Source of the DNA: Streptomyces aureus
GTDB lineage: Bacteria > Actinomycetota > Actinomycetes > Streptomycetales > Streptomycetaceae
Reading direction: 5' to 3'
DNA length: 64,000 bases
NCBI RefSeq assembly: GCF_000725495.1
Contig: NZ_JNZD01000002.1
Location: 310,001 to 374,000, forward strand
A model generated the notes under the pieces. That model worked only from the letters and a program-made list of their open reading frames with translations. It did no database searches and had not been told where the DNA came from. A program made the translations under genes and the position numbers. Within the stretch, counting starts at the first letter, position 1, and each line of letters starts with the position of its first letter. Positions 42,512-51,641 of this stretch are shown here, piece by piece.

Positions 42512-43045
42512 GTGGATGACTCCGAGCGCGCGCAATGGACGCTGACGCCGTTCGAAAGGGTCGGTCCGCTTCGGTTCGGTATGAGCCTCGAAGCAGTGGC
42601 CACGGAGATGGAGGCGGCGGCCTTCGTGGGCAAGGAAGCCCCAATGTCTCGATCCGGCGCCCTGGTAGGGCAGACCTGCTTCCACCCGAAGGGCAAGCTC
42701 TCCCCATTGCATGCCGTCACGGCCTATACCCGGCAGACTGGCGAGTTGGCAGCCGTTGCGGTCGACGCACTACGAGGGCCGCAGGTCACCATCGACGGGA
42801 TGCGCCTGATCGGCCAGGTTCCATCTCAGCTTGAAGACCGCTTCTGCGAGTACACCCAGGCACGCGGACCGGAGTTCCGGATTTCCGTCGGAGGCGAACC
42901 GAATATCGGAAGAACTGGCCTGATGGTCCGGGCCCAGCGTGCCCGCGACATCCTTCTGACACGGGTCTTCTTTACAGGGCACTTCGACGACTGGGCTTAC
43001 ACAGTGCACGATTCCGTTCCAGCGCCGGAGTGGGACACCCGGTGA
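42512..43045 (+). CDS. Hypothetical protein, possible immunity-type
   Basis: The 177-residue protein starts VDDSERAQWTLTPFERVGPL, then RFGMSLEAVATEMEAAAFVG. The segments LSPLHAVTAYTRQTGELAAV and VTIDGMRLIGQVPSQLEDRF give a beta-rich fold. The end, RARDILLTRVFFTGHFDDWA, is polar. Similar FGMS.E.V proteins occur in Streptomyces next to polymorphic toxins, but none is here. The start is a GTG. The name is inferred from pattern only. Confidence 0.65.
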   Translation: MDDSERAQWTLTPFERVGPLRFGMSLEAVATEMEAAAFVGKEAPMSRSGALVGQTCFHPKGKLSPLHAVTAYTRQTGELAAVAVDALRGPQVTIDGMRLIGQVPSQLEDRFCEYTQARGPEFRISVGGEPNIGRTGLMVRAQRARDILLTRVFFTGHFDDWAYTVHDSVPAPEWDTR

Positions 43046-43380
43046 TCCCAGCCCCCGGGCAGCCATCGCGGCAGGCTTCCGTCAGCCGTGGAAGTGATTG
43101 CGCTTGATGACGGACTCAGCACGTGGCCAGCACCAAACCAGCGCGGGAGTCAGCACGGCACCGTCAAACCGTTCCGAACTGCGCGTCTCCGGCAGCCCGC
43201 GCTCCGGCCACCTTCGAACCCTTGAACCGCGCTTCCGTGGGCCGGCACGGGTTGGCATGGTGGCCGCACGCACAGCAGCGCCCCGAACTATGGTGCCCCA
43301 CCACATACGCCTCCGACCTGTGCGTTCCTACGGTGTGCCGACACGTACCCGTCCCCACCGCACGCGAGGAAGTGGCGCAC
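43046..43380. other. 335-base spacer before the MHS symporter
   Basis: A GC-rich stretch with open frames but no recognisable protein. It must hold the promoter of the symporter gene. No palindrome was convincing. Confidence 0.45.
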
Positions 43381-44766
43381 ATGGCCTCCGCAGCATCCGC
43401 TCCCCCGACACCCGGCAACCTCAAGCGCATCGTCGCCGCGTCCCTCATCGGTACCACCATCGAGTGGTACGACTTCTTCCTCTACGGCTCGGCCGCCGCC
43501 CTGGTCTTCAACAAGCTGTTCTTCCCCGACTCCGACCCGCTCGTCGGCACGCTCCTGTCCTTCCTGACGTACGCCGTCGGGTTCGCGGCCCGGCCGCTGG
43601 GCGCGCTCGTGTTCGGGCACTACGGCGACCGGCTCGGCCGCAAGCGGCTGCTGGTGCTGAGTCTGCTGATGATGGGCGGGGCGACCTTCGCGATCGGTCT
43701 GCTGCCCACGCACGCGACCGTCGGCGCGGCGGCCCCCGTCCTGCTCACGACGCTGCGTCTGGTGCAGGGCTTCGCACTTGGCGGCGAGTGGGGCGGTGCC
43801 GTCCTGCTGGTGTCCGAGCACGGCGACGCCAAGCGGCGCGGATTCTGGGCGTCCTGGCCGCAGACCGGAGCGCCCGCGGGGCAGTTGCTCGCGACCGGCG
43901 TCCTGTCCCTGCTCACCGCCACCCAGTCGGACGCCGCCTTCGTGTCCTGGGGCTGGCGCATCCCGTTCCTCCTCTCCGGTGTCCTGGTCGTCGTCGGTTT
44001 GTGGATACGTCTGTCTGTCGACGAATCCCCTGTGTTCAAGGAGGCGTTGGCCCGGGCCGAGGCGCGCAAGGCCGCCGGAGCGGACGAGCCGGCCAAGCTG
44101 CCGCTGGTCTCCGTCCTGCGCCACCACTGGCGTGACGTGCTCATCGCGATGGGCGCCCGCATGGCCGAGAACATCAGCTACTACGTGATCACCGCCTTCA
44201 TCCTCGTGTACGCCACCACCTCCGCCGGCGTCTCCCGGCAGACCGCGCTCAACGCCGTGCTCATCGCCTCGGCCGTGCACTTCGCCGTCATCCCTGCCTG
44301 GGGCGCCCTCTCCGACCGCATCGGCCGCCGACCGGTCTATCTGCTCGGTGCCGCGGGCGTCGGCCTGTGGATGTTCCCGTTCTTCTCGCTGATCGACACC
44401 GGCGGCTTCGTGAACCTGATCGTCGCCGTCACCGTGGGCCTGGTCCTGCACGGGGCCATGTACGCGCCCCAGGCCGCCTTCTTCTCCGAGATGTTCGCGA
44501 CCCGGATGCGCTACTCGGGCGCCTCCATCGGGGCCCAGTTCGCCTCCGTGGCGGCAGGCGCGCCCGCCCCGCTCATCGCTACGGCCCTGCTCTCCTCCTA
44601 CGACAGCTCCACGCCCATCTCCCTCTATGTGATCGGGTCCGTCGTACTGACGCTCGTGGCCGTGGGCCTCGCGAAGGAGACCCGCCACCGCGATCTGTCC
44701 GCGATCGAGGCCGCCCCTGACGACTGGCCGGCTCCGGTCGCACCGGCGGACGCCCGTACGGTCTGA
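43381..44766 (+). CDS. MFS transporter of the metabolite:H+ symporter (MHS) family
   Basis: The 461-residue protein has 12 predicted helices and MHS marks: GTTIEWYDFFLYGSAAALVF in helix 1, FGHYGDRLGRKRLLVLSLLM (motif A), then RLVQGFALGGEWGGAVLLVS and LSDRIGRRPVYLLG. MHS transporters carry carboxylates such as proline betaine, ketoglutarate, shikimate or hydroxybutyrate. A GAGGAAG lies eight bases before the ATG. It converges on a PucR-type regulator that is followed by 3-hydroxybutyrate dehydrogenase, so uptake of 3-hydroxybutyrate is a reasonable guess. Confidence 0.93.
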   Translation: MASAASAPPTPGNLKRIVAASLIGTTIEWYDFFLYGSAAALVFNKLFFPDSDPLVGTLLSFLTYAVGFAARPLGALVFGHYGDRLGRKRLLVLSLLMMGGATFAIGLLPTHATVGAAAPVLLTTLRLVQGFALGGEWGGAVLLVSEHGDAKRRGFWASWPQTGAPAGQLLATGVLSLLTATQSDAAFVSWGWRIPFLLSGVLVVVGLWIRLSVDESPVFKEALARAEARKAAGADEPAKLPLVSVLRHHWRDVLIAMGARMAENISYYVITAFILVYATTSAGVSRQTALNAVLIASAVHFAVIPAWGALSDRIGRRPVYLLGAAGVGLWMFPFFSLIDTGGFVNLIVAVTVGLVLHGAMYAPQAAFFSEMFATRMRYSGASIGAQFASVAAGAPAPLIATALLSSYDSSTPISLYVIGSVVLTLVAVGLAKETRHRDLSAIEAAPDDWPAPVAPADARTV

Positions 44767-44785
44767 CCCCGGTCCCGCACTCCCC

Positions 44786-44817
44786 GATCCCCGTACGCGC
44801 TCCCGCGTGCGGGGATC
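44786..44817. terminator. Bidirectional terminator between symporter and PucR genes
   Basis: GATCCCCG (44786-44793) pairs with CGGGGATC (44810-44817), extended by TACGCG/CGCGTG. It overlaps the last codon of the regulator. Confidence 0.65.
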
Positions 44818-46741
44818 AGCGCGGTCCGTCGGAGGACAACCGGTGCAGTCTCAGCGCGAGTTGGATCTCCAATGTGCGGGCCGGGCTCTGCCAGTCGTCC
44901 CCGAGCAGGCGGCCCACCCGCTCCAGCCGCTGGGCCACGGTGTTCACATGCACGTGCAGGGCGTCCTTCGTGCGCGCCGGGCTCATACCACTGGCGAAGT
45001 ACGCGTCGAGGGTGACCAGCAGGTCGGTACCGCGCCGTTCGTCGTAGGCCACGACCGGACCGATCGTCCTGCCGACGAACCCGGAGATGTCCCGGTCCCC
45101 GGCGAGCAGCAGTCCGAGGAAGCCGAAGTCCTCGGCGGCCGCGCCGTCGCCCGCCCGGCCGAGCAGACACAGCGCTTCCAGGCAGCGCTGCCCCTCCGTG
45201 TAGGCCGCGGCGACCGCCTCGGGGTGGGCCGCGAGGCGGTCCAGCGGCGCGGAGGCGCCCACGGTCACAGGCTCCTGGACGGCGGTTCCCAGGTCTTTGG
45301 CCGTGCGGCGGGCCAGCGCCGTCGCCGTGTCGCCCGGCCCGAGCGGGAGCAGCAGGACGGTTCCGCCGTCCCGCGCGGCGGCCAGTCCCTGGCGGGTGGC
45401 GGCGAGGTGGGACGCAGCCGACCACAGCCGTCTGCGCGCTCCGGCCTCCTGGCCGGCGTCGGCGCCCACCGCGTCGAGCCGTGCCGCCAGCACCACATGC
45501 CGTCCGTCGAGATCGGCGCGCAGCCGGGCCGCTCTCTCCCGCAACAGGCCGGGATCGCGGTCCCGGGCGTCGAGCAGGTCGTCCAGCAGCTCCCCGCGGA
45601 CCCGCTGTTCGGCCTCGGAGGCGGAGCGCCGGGCGAGCAGGAGCAGTGAGGTGACCATCGCGGCGCGCTCCAGGGTGCGCTGGTCGACGGGGTCGAGGCG
45701 GGGATGGCCGCGCAGCACCAGCGCGCCGAGCAGCTCGCCGCCGGCGGCGACCGCGGCGACCCAGCCGTCGCCGTGCCGCACGGCGTGGCCGCCGGTGCGG
45801 GCGGCCTCCATGGCCAGAGGCGGGGTGTCGCCGGGATCCGCGAACTCGACGGTGCCGTCCAGGACCTCGGAGACCGCGGCGGCAACGTCCTGGACGCCGC
45901 CGCCTCTCAGGACGAGTTCGGCCAGCCGGTCGTGGATGTCGGAGGCGCGCTCGATCACCGCGCTGCGGTCCTGGATGATTTCGTTGGCCCGGCCAAGCCG
46001 GTCCAGGGCGGAGCGGGTGTCCGTGAGCGCGTTGGCGGTGTCGATGGCCGCGGCGGCCAGGGCCGCGAACGAGCCGAGCAGGGCGATCTGTTCCCGCTCG
46101 AAGACCCGCGCTCTGCGGTCCGCCGCGAACAGGACGCCGATGACCTGGGGTCCGATCATCAGGGGCACGCCGAGGATCGCGACGAGGCCCTCGTCCTGGA
46201 CACCCGCGTCGATGGTGCGGGTGTGCTGGAACCGCTCGTCCTTGAAGTAGTCGTCGGTGACGTACGGGCGGGCGGTCTGCGCGACGAGTCCGCCGAGGCC
46301 CTCGCCCATGCCGAGCCGCAGCTGCTGGAAGCGCGCGGCGACCGAGCCCTCCGTGACCCGCATGTAGGTGTCGCCCCGGGAGGCGTCGTTCAGGCTGAGA
46401 TAGGCGATGTCGGTGCCCAGCAGCGACCGGGCCCTCTGCACGATCGCCCGCAGCACGGCGTCCAGGTCGCGCAGGCCCGCGAGGTCGTGCGCGGTCTCGA
46501 AGAGCGCGGAGAGTTCGGCCTCGCGCCGGCGCCGTCCCTCTATCTCCGTGCGCACACGCAGAGCGAGCTCCTTGGCCTGTTCGAGCGCGGCGACGCGCTC
46601 CTCGGACAGACCCTCGGCGCGGGCGAGCAGCACCGGCCGCTCGTAAGCGTCGGCACTCGCTCCCTTGGCCAGGAGTTCCAGGAACGGCGCTTCCGCGCTG
46701 TCGGCGGAGCGCTCGGCTGATGGCAGGTGATCGCGGGACAT
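44816..46741 (-). CDS. GAF-domain PucR/CdaR-type transcriptional regulator
   Basis: The 641-residue protein has a short head, a coiled segment (ERVAALEQAKELALRVRTEI), a GAF domain (about 75-225, with LGMGEGLGGLVAQTARPYVT and GVPLMIGPQVIGVLFAADRR), a linker region, a GGDEF-like PucR core and a C-terminal HTH_30 (MSPARTKDALHVHVNTVAQR, LERVGRLLGDDW). The last is the Fis-like helix-turn-helix shared by CdaR and PucR regulators. The ATG at 46741 begins MSRDHLPS; a longer frame starts at 46795. It lies between the MHS symporter and 3-hydroxybutyrate dehydrogenase and probably controls one or both. Confidence 0.9.
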   Translation of the reverse strand: MSRDHLPSAERSADSAEAPFLELLAKGASADAYERPVLLARAEGLSEERVAALEQAKELALRVRTEIEGRRRREAELSALFETAHDLAGLRDLDAVLRAIVQRARSLLGTDIAYLSLNDASRGDTYMRVTEGSVAARFQQLRLGMGEGLGGLVAQTARPYVTDDYFKDERFQHTRTIDAGVQDEGLVAILGVPLMIGPQVIGVLFAADRRARVFEREQIALLGSFAALAAAAIDTANALTDTRSALDRLGRANEIIQDRSAVIERASDIHDRLAELVLRGGGVQDVAAAVSEVLDGTVEFADPGDTPPLAMEAARTGGHAVRHGDGWVAAVAAGGELLGALVLRGHPRLDPVDQRTLERAAMVTSLLLLARRSASEAEQRVRGELLDDLLDARDRDPGLLRERAARLRADLDGRHVVLAARLDAVGADAGQEAGARRRLWSAASHLAATRQGLAAARDGGTVLLLPLGPGDTATALARRTAKDLGTAVQEPVTVGASAPLDRLAAHPEAVAAAYTEGQRCLEALCLLGRAGDGAAAEDFGFLGLLLAGDRDISGFVGRTIGPVVAYDERRGTDLLVTLDAYFASGMSPARTKDALHVHVNTVAQRLERVGRLLGDDWQSPARTLEIQLALRLHRLSSDGPR

Positions 46742-46840
46742 GGCAAAAGGATCGCGCATCCGCGGCGCGGCGCCCCCGCCCTGTGGACAACTCATGAAAA
46801 GCGCAGGTGGGCGGGGGTGCGGGCCAAGGCGGACTCCGGC

Positions 46841-47641
46841 TCAGTGCGCGGTCCAGCCCCCGTCGAGGGTCAGTGAGGTCCCGGTGATGAAGGCTGCCTG
46901 CGGGGTGCAGAGGTAGGCGACCGCCTCCGCGACCTCCTCCGGTTCTATGAGCCGTTTCACCGCGCTGTCGCGCAGCAGGATCTCGGTCAGGACGCGCTGG
47001 GGCGGGATTCCATGGGCGCGGGCCTGATCGGCCAGCTGCTTCTCGACAAGTGCGGTGCGCACATAGGCGGGGTTCACACAGTTCGAGGTGACTCCATGGG
47101 GAGCGCCTTCGAGGGCCGCGGTCTTCGAGAGGCCTTCGAGGCCGTGCTTCGCGGCGACGTACGCCGATTTGAACGCCGAGGCGCGCAGCCCATGGACGGA
47201 GGAGACGTTGACGACGCGGCCCCAGCCCTGGCCGTACATGTGGGGCAGGGCGCCGCGGATGAGCCGGAACGGCGCCTCCAGCATCACGGTGAGCACCGTG
47301 TGGAACACCTCGGGCGGGAACTCCTCGAGGGGGCGGACCATCTGCAGTCCTGCGTTGTTCACGAGGACGTCGGTGCCGGCCGCGGCCTGTTCGGCCGCGT
47401 CGAGGTCGGTGAGGTCGAGGAGGACGGGTTCGACCGTGCCGGCCAGTCCCTGCGACTGCCCGGCCAGGGCCTCCAGCCCATCGGCGTCCCGGTCGACCGC
47501 TCTCACCTTGGCCCCGGCGGCGGCGAGCCGCAGTGCGCAGGCGCGGCCGATGCCGTTCGCGGCGCCGGTGACGAGGGCGGTGCGGCCGCCGAGGTCGAGT
47601 GCTGAGGCGTGGGGGCCCGGGAGGGCGCTGGGCGCGGTCAT
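46841..47641 (-). CDS. 3-hydroxybutyrate dehydrogenase (SDR family)
   Basis: The 266-residue protein is a classical short-chain dehydrogenase. TGAANGIGRACALRLAAAGA is the Rossmann glycine loop, followed by NNAGLQ, the active-site Ser in NVSSVHG and YVAAKHG (Tyr-x3-Lys). The segment CVNPAYVRTALVEKQLADQA and the end LTLDGGWTAH, with overall length, match bacterial D-3-hydroxybutyrate dehydrogenase, which oxidises 3-hydroxybutyrate to acetoacetate with NAD. The gene is 99 bases upstream of the PucR regulator on the same strand, so they may share a transcript. Confidence 0.92.
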   Translation of the reverse strand: MTAPSALPGPHASALDLGGRTALVTGAANGIGRACALRLAAAGAKVRAVDRDADGLEALAGQSQGLAGTVEPVLLDLTDLDAAEQAAAGTDVLVNNAGLQMVRPLEEFPPEVFHTVLTVMLEAPFRLIRGALPHMYGQGWGRVVNVSSVHGLRASAFKSAYVAAKHGLEGLSKTAALEGAPHGVTSNCVNPAYVRTALVEKQLADQARAHGIPPQRVLTEILLRDSAVKRLIEPEEVAEAVAYLCTPQAAFITGTSLTLDGGWTAH

Positions 47642-47701
47642 ACCTCGACCCTAGGCAGCCCCCGGGCCCCCACCGATGTGGTCAGCGCACACACTTCACC
47701 C

Positions 47702-48175
47702 TCAGGTGGTGGGCTCGAACCATGTGGGTTCGTCGAGGAGTGCCTGCTTGATCCGGCGGAGCGCGTAGTCGTCCAGCTTCGGCAGGGCGTCCACGTCGAA
47801 CCAGCCGACCTGGAGCGACTCGTCGTCGTTGACGCGGGCCTCGCCGCCGATCGCGCGGCAGCGCAGGGTGGTGTCCATGAACTGGCAGACGTCGCCGTTG
47901 TCGAAGGTCACCTCGCGGGTGGCCTGGATCATCACGACGCGCTCGACCTCGACGTGCACGGCCGTCTCCTCGTACACCTCGCGCACCGCGCAGGCCGCCG
48001 GCTGCTCCCCCGGGTCCGGGATGCCGGAGATCAGCGCCCATTTGTGGCTGTCCGAGCGCTGGCCGAGCAGGACCCTGCCCTCGTCGTCGAAGACGACGAC
48101 GCTGACTCCGGGGAGCCAGAGGAGCTGATGGCCGGCGAAGGCCCGGATGGTGCGGATGAAGTCGGGAGTTGCCAT
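47702..48175 (-). CDS. Nudix hydrolase
   Basis: The 157-residue protein carries the Nudix box in GIPDPGEQPAACAVREVYEE, followed by TAV. It has the strand VSVVVFDDEGRVLLGQRSDS before it. The usual Gly near the end of the box is Ala here (EETAV), while the REx2EE metal-binding Glu residues are kept. It should hydrolyse a nucleoside diphosphate linked to another group; the substrate is not predictable. It begins MATPDFIRTIRAFAG. It is a single gene. Confidence 0.93.
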   Translation of the reverse strand: MATPDFIRTIRAFAGHQLLWLPGVSVVVFDDEGRVLLGQRSDSHKWALISGIPDPGEQPAACAVREVYEETAVHVEVERVVMIQATREVTFDNGDVCQFMDTTLRCRAIGGEARVNDDESLQVGWFDVDALPKLDDYALRRIKQALLDEPTWFEPTT

Positions 48176-48259
48176 GGGCCCGACCCTATCCGCGCAAAGC
48201 CGCCGCCCCGCGCACGGGTGACGGAGTCGTCCTGTGCGCGGGGCGGCGGGTCGTTCTGC

Positions 48260-49909
48260 CTAGCCGTTTTCCGGTGTGCCAGCCAGGGCGTCATCCTGGG
48301 CGCCGGTGTTCCTGCGCGACCGGAGCGCCGTGGCGGCCCCCCAGCCGAGACCGCCCGCCGCGACGAGCACGAGGACCATCTCGGGGATGATGCCGAGCTT
48401 CGTGGCCGGGGTCTCGGAGGAGCGCAGCGGCACCTTCTGGACCAGGTTGGCGGCGACGAACATGCCGGTCTTCTGAGTGATCTTCCCGTCGGGCATGATC
48501 ACGGCGCTGACACCGCTCGTCACGGGGACCGTGACCGTGCGGCTGTGCTCGACGGCGCGGATGCGGGACATGGCGAGCTGCTGGTACGTCATCTCGCTGC
48601 GGTCGAAGGTCGCGTTGTTGCTGGGCACCGAGATGATCTGCGCGCCGTCGGTGACGGTGCTGCGCACGGCCCAGTCGAACGCCGCTTCGTAGCAGGTGAC
48701 GAGACCGACACGGGTGCCGTTCATGGTGAACACACCCGGCTTTGTACCCCGGCTGAAGTCCTGGCGGACCATGCTGGTCCAGTTCTTGTTGATCGCTCCG
48801 AGCAGCGGGCGCAGGGGGAGGTACTCGCCGAACGGCTGCACCTGGCGCTTGTCGTAGGTGTTCACCGGGCCCTTCACCGGGTCCCACAGGATCTGCTCGT
48901 TGTAGAGCTTGCCGTCCCGCTCGACGACCGCGCCGACGGAGACGGGGGCGCCGATCGCCTTGGCCGCCGAGTCGATCACGTAGCGGGCGTCGCTGTTGGC
49001 GTACGGGTCGATGTCGGAGGAGTTCTCGGGCCAGAGCACCAGGTCGGGCTTGGGCTTCTTGCCCGCCCTGACCTCGGCGGCCAGTCGCTCGGTCTCGGCC
49101 ACGTGGTGGTCGAGGACGGCGCGGCGCTGCGCGTTGAAGTCGAGGCCCGCACGCGGGACGTTGCCCTGGATGAGCGCGACCGTGGCGGTGCCGTTCTCGG
49201 CCTTGTCGCTGACCAGCATCCGCGCGGCGAGCGCGCCGAGCACCGGGACGGCGATGCTGAGCAGGGCCACCGCGGCTGCGCCGCGGCGCAGGACGCCGGT
49301 GCCGCGCCGCTCGACGGCGAGGCGGACGATCTCGTACAGCCCGAAGCCGCACAGGACGACGCAGAAGCCGAGGACCGGGGTGCCGCCGACCGCGGCGAGG
49401 GGCAGGAACACGCCGTCGGCCTGGCCGAACGCGACCTTCCCCCAGGGGAAGCCGCCGAAGGGCGCACGCGCGCGTGCCGCCTCCGCGGCGATCCACACGG
49501 CCGCGGCCCACAGGGGCCACCCGGGCAGCCGCCCGACGAGGGTGATCCCGGCGCCGACGAGCGCTATGTAGATCGCCTCCACGGCGACGAGCGCGAGCCA
49601 GGGACCGGAGCCGACCTCGACGCCGGTCCAGACCAGCAGGGGCAGCAGGAAGCCGAGGCCGAAGAGGTAGCCGAGGCCGAGTCCGGCCTTCCAGGAGCGG
49701 CCGCGCAGGGTCCACGCGAAGATCCCGAAGGCGGGCAGGGCGAGCCACCACAGGGTCCGTGGCGGGAAGCTGACGTACAGCAGCACTCCGGAGAGTGCCG
49801 CGGCGGCGGCCGGAGCGAGACGACGCACCAGGGCGGACCCACGTGGGGCGGGCGCGGCCTGGGGTTCGAGCTGGTCCGGCTCGTCTACGGTGGTTGCGGT
49901 GGCGGTCAC
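48260..49909 (-). CDS. lnt: Apolipoprotein N-acyltransferase
   Basis: The 549-residue protein has an N-terminal block of about seven membrane segments and a nitrilase-like domain facing outward. The catalytic triad is present: Glu in LVLWPENSS near residue 292, Lys in YDKRQVQPFGEYLP near 350 and Cys in GLVTCYEAAFD near 404. It transfers an acyl chain to the N-terminal cysteine of mature lipoproteins. A final hydrophobic segment (MVLVLVAAGGLGWGAATALR) ends it. Start choice is uncertain: GTG at 49909 gives MTATATTVDEPD; a longer frame starts at 49990. Streptomyces often carry two lnt genes. Confidence 0.92.
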   Translation of the reverse strand: MTATATTVDEPDQLEPQAAPAPRGSALVRRLAPAAAAALSGVLLYVSFPPRTLWWLALPAFGIFAWTLRGRSWKAGLGLGYLFGLGFLLPLLVWTGVEVGSGPWLALVAVEAIYIALVGAGITLVGRLPGWPLWAAAVWIAAEAARARAPFGGFPWGKVAFGQADGVFLPLAAVGGTPVLGFCVVLCGFGLYEIVRLAVERRGTGVLRRGAAAVALLSIAVPVLGALAARMLVSDKAENGTATVALIQGNVPRAGLDFNAQRRAVLDHHVAETERLAAEVRAGKKPKPDLVLWPENSSDIDPYANSDARYVIDSAAKAIGAPVSVGAVVERDGKLYNEQILWDPVKGPVNTYDKRQVQPFGEYLPLRPLLGAINKNWTSMVRQDFSRGTKPGVFTMNGTRVGLVTCYEAAFDWAVRSTVTDGAQIISVPSNNATFDRSEMTYQQLAMSRIRAVEHSRTVTVPVTSGVSAVIMPDGKITQKTGMFVAANLVQKVPLRSSETPATKLGIIPEMVLVLVAAGGLGWGAATALRSRRNTGAQDDALAGTPENG

Positions 49910-50011
49910 TCCGGGAGTGTACGGCGCCTGACCTGGGGGCGGACAGCTCGGCCCGACGGGTGGAACGGGGCCTGGCCGGTCCTGGCGCACGTCACCGCCA
50001 CGAGGTCCTTG

Positions 50012-50557
50012 TCAGCGTCCCACGCCGGTCCGGTCCGGGCGCAGCCGGCCGCGGATGACCCGGACCGCCGCCTCCGCGTTGTCCACGGTGATCGTGAACG
50101 TATGGCCGTCTCCGAGGCGCAGGACCATGCCCTCGCCCCGCCGGACGATGACGGCGGTGCCCTGCTCGGGCCGCCAGCGGTACCCCCAGCCGCCCCACTG
50201 ACGCGGGGTGACCTTCGGCGCGAAATCGGCGCCGACGACCGTGGAGAGCGGAATGCGGCGGCGCGGCACTCCAATGTGGCCGCAGCGCACCTCCAGGGAC
50301 TCCTCGTCCACCCGCACGGCGACATGGACGAAGGCGAGCGTGCCGAAGAGGATCAGCAGTCCGGCGGCGATGCATCCGACGACGGACATGACCAGCGGTG
50401 CCGTGCCCGACGTCCCGCCGGAGGTGACGGCCAGCTCGATCCCGAGCGCCAGACAGGCCATGCCGGCCAGGGCGGGCAGCCACTGGACGCGGTTCCGCGC
50501 GCGCCCGGTCCAGATCTCCGGGTGCGGGGAGGTTTCGCCGTGGGGGTGGTCCCTCAT
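50012..50557 (-). CDS. Small membrane protein with PH-like C-terminal part
   Basis: The 181-residue protein begins with a polar head (MRDHPHGETSPHPEIWTGRA), then two hydrophobic segments (LPALAGMACLALGIELAV and LVMSVVGCIAAGLLILFGTL). The C-terminal half is a beta domain, VAVRVDEESLEVRCGHIGVP, GWGYRWRPEQGTAVIVRRG and EGMVLRLGDGHTFTITVDN, which resembles bacterial PH-like units. No function is known. Confidence 0.78.
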   Translation of the reverse strand: MRDHPHGETSPHPEIWTGRARNRVQWLPALAGMACLALGIELAVTSGGTSGTAPLVMSVVGCIAAGLLILFGTLAFVHVAVRVDEESLEVRCGHIGVPRRRIPLSTVVGADFAPKVTPRQWGGWGYRWRPEQGTAVIVRRGEGMVLRLGDGHTFTITVDNAEAAVRVIRGRLRPDRTGVGR

Positions 50558-50797
50558 GTCTTGAGACTACTCAGGTTCCGCTGCGCGGGCACCGGTCTCT
50601 GCGCCGAGTGGTGCGGGCGGAGGAGGCACCGGTGCCGCGCGCGTGCCCCGCCCGTGGACGGGGCTCGGCCCGGCCGGCCTGGGCGCATGGGGCTCACGGC
50701 TCGGCGGCCCCGGCATCCGGCTCGTAGTACGTGGAGGCTCACCACTCGGTGGCCCCGTATCGCGACCTCACCGTTCGGGCTGCCCGGCCCGCGGTGG

Positions 50798-51583
50798 TCA
50801 GCGCGCGGGGCTGACCGTCGAGAGCATGCGGGCTTCCTCGTAGGTCAGCGCCGTGGCGGTCAGGGCGCCCTCGCGTCCGCCTTGCAGGACCGTGACGGTG
50901 GAGGTGGCGGGAGCGGTCGGGTCGGGGAGCTCGCCGATCCGGCGCAGTGCCTGGGTGGCGACCGCCCCGGCGGAACCGTGCAGGACGAGCGGCGGGCGGC
51001 CGGGGCGCTGCACCGCCGCGCGGATGCGCTCGGCGACGAGTTCGTAGTGGGTGCAGCCGAGGACGACGGCGGCCACATCCTCGGGGGTGCGCGCGGCGGC
51101 GGCCTCGATCGCGGCGTCGATGGCCGCCTGGTCGGCGTGCTCGACTGCGTCCGCGAGTCCGGGGCAGGCCACCTCGGTGACCGCAACCCCGGCGGCGAAC
51201 TCCTCGATCAGTCCCCGCTGGTACGGGCTGCCGGTGGTGGCGGGCGTGGCCCAGATCGCGACGGGTCCGCCGCCCGCGGCGGCCGGCTTGATGGCCGGGA
51301 CGGTGCCGATGACCGGCACCTCCGGTTCGAGGCGGGCGCGCAGGGCGGGCAGGGCGCGGACGGAGGCGGTGTTGCAGGCGACGATCAGCGCGTCGGGCCG
51401 GTGGGCCGCGGCGGCCTCGGCGACCGCGAGGGCACGCGCGGTGACGTCCTCCGGAGTACGGGGGCCCCAGGGCATGCTGCCGGGGTCGGAGGAGAGGACG
51501 AGATCGGCGTCGGGCCGCAGTCGACGCACCGCGGCGGCAGCAGCGAGCAGTCCGATTCCTGAGTCCATGAGCGCGATCTTCAC
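50798..51583 (-). CDS. Aspartate/glutamate racemase-family protein
   Basis: The 261-residue protein starts VKIALMDSGIGLLAAAAAV, then LIVACNTASVRALP (first catalytic Cys) and VVLGCTHYELVAERI (second Cys with the following Thr-His). This two-cysteine arrangement is that of MurI-type glutamate racemases and related racemases. It is a little short of the usual 265-280, and key residues are kept. True MurI would supply D-glutamate for peptidoglycan. The GTG at 51583 has only a weak site upstream. Confidence 0.88.
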   Translation of the reverse strand: MKIALMDSGIGLLAAAAAVRRLRPDADLVLSSDPGSMPWGPRTPEDVTARALAVAEAAAAHRPDALIVACNTASVRALPALRARLEPEVPVIGTVPAIKPAAAGGGPVAIWATPATTGSPYQRGLIEEFAAGVAVTEVACPGLADAVEHADQAAIDAAIEAAAARTPEDVAAVVLGCTHYELVAERIRAAVQRPGRPPLVLHGSAGAVATQALRRIGELPDPTAPATSTVTVLQGGREGALTATALTYEEARMLSTVSPAR

Positions 51584-51641
51584 CCGGTCACCATAGACGA
51601 TCCGTGTTGACGGGCGACCGTCGTGGGGCAGACTGCGGCGG

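Noticed and set aside
47609..51562. A 1317-codon open frame on the plus strand.
   Set aside because: It runs antisense through the Nudix, lnt and racemase genes, which have clear motifs. It is a byproduct of the GC bias, with Gly/Arg/Ala/Asp/Val-rich filler and no domain.
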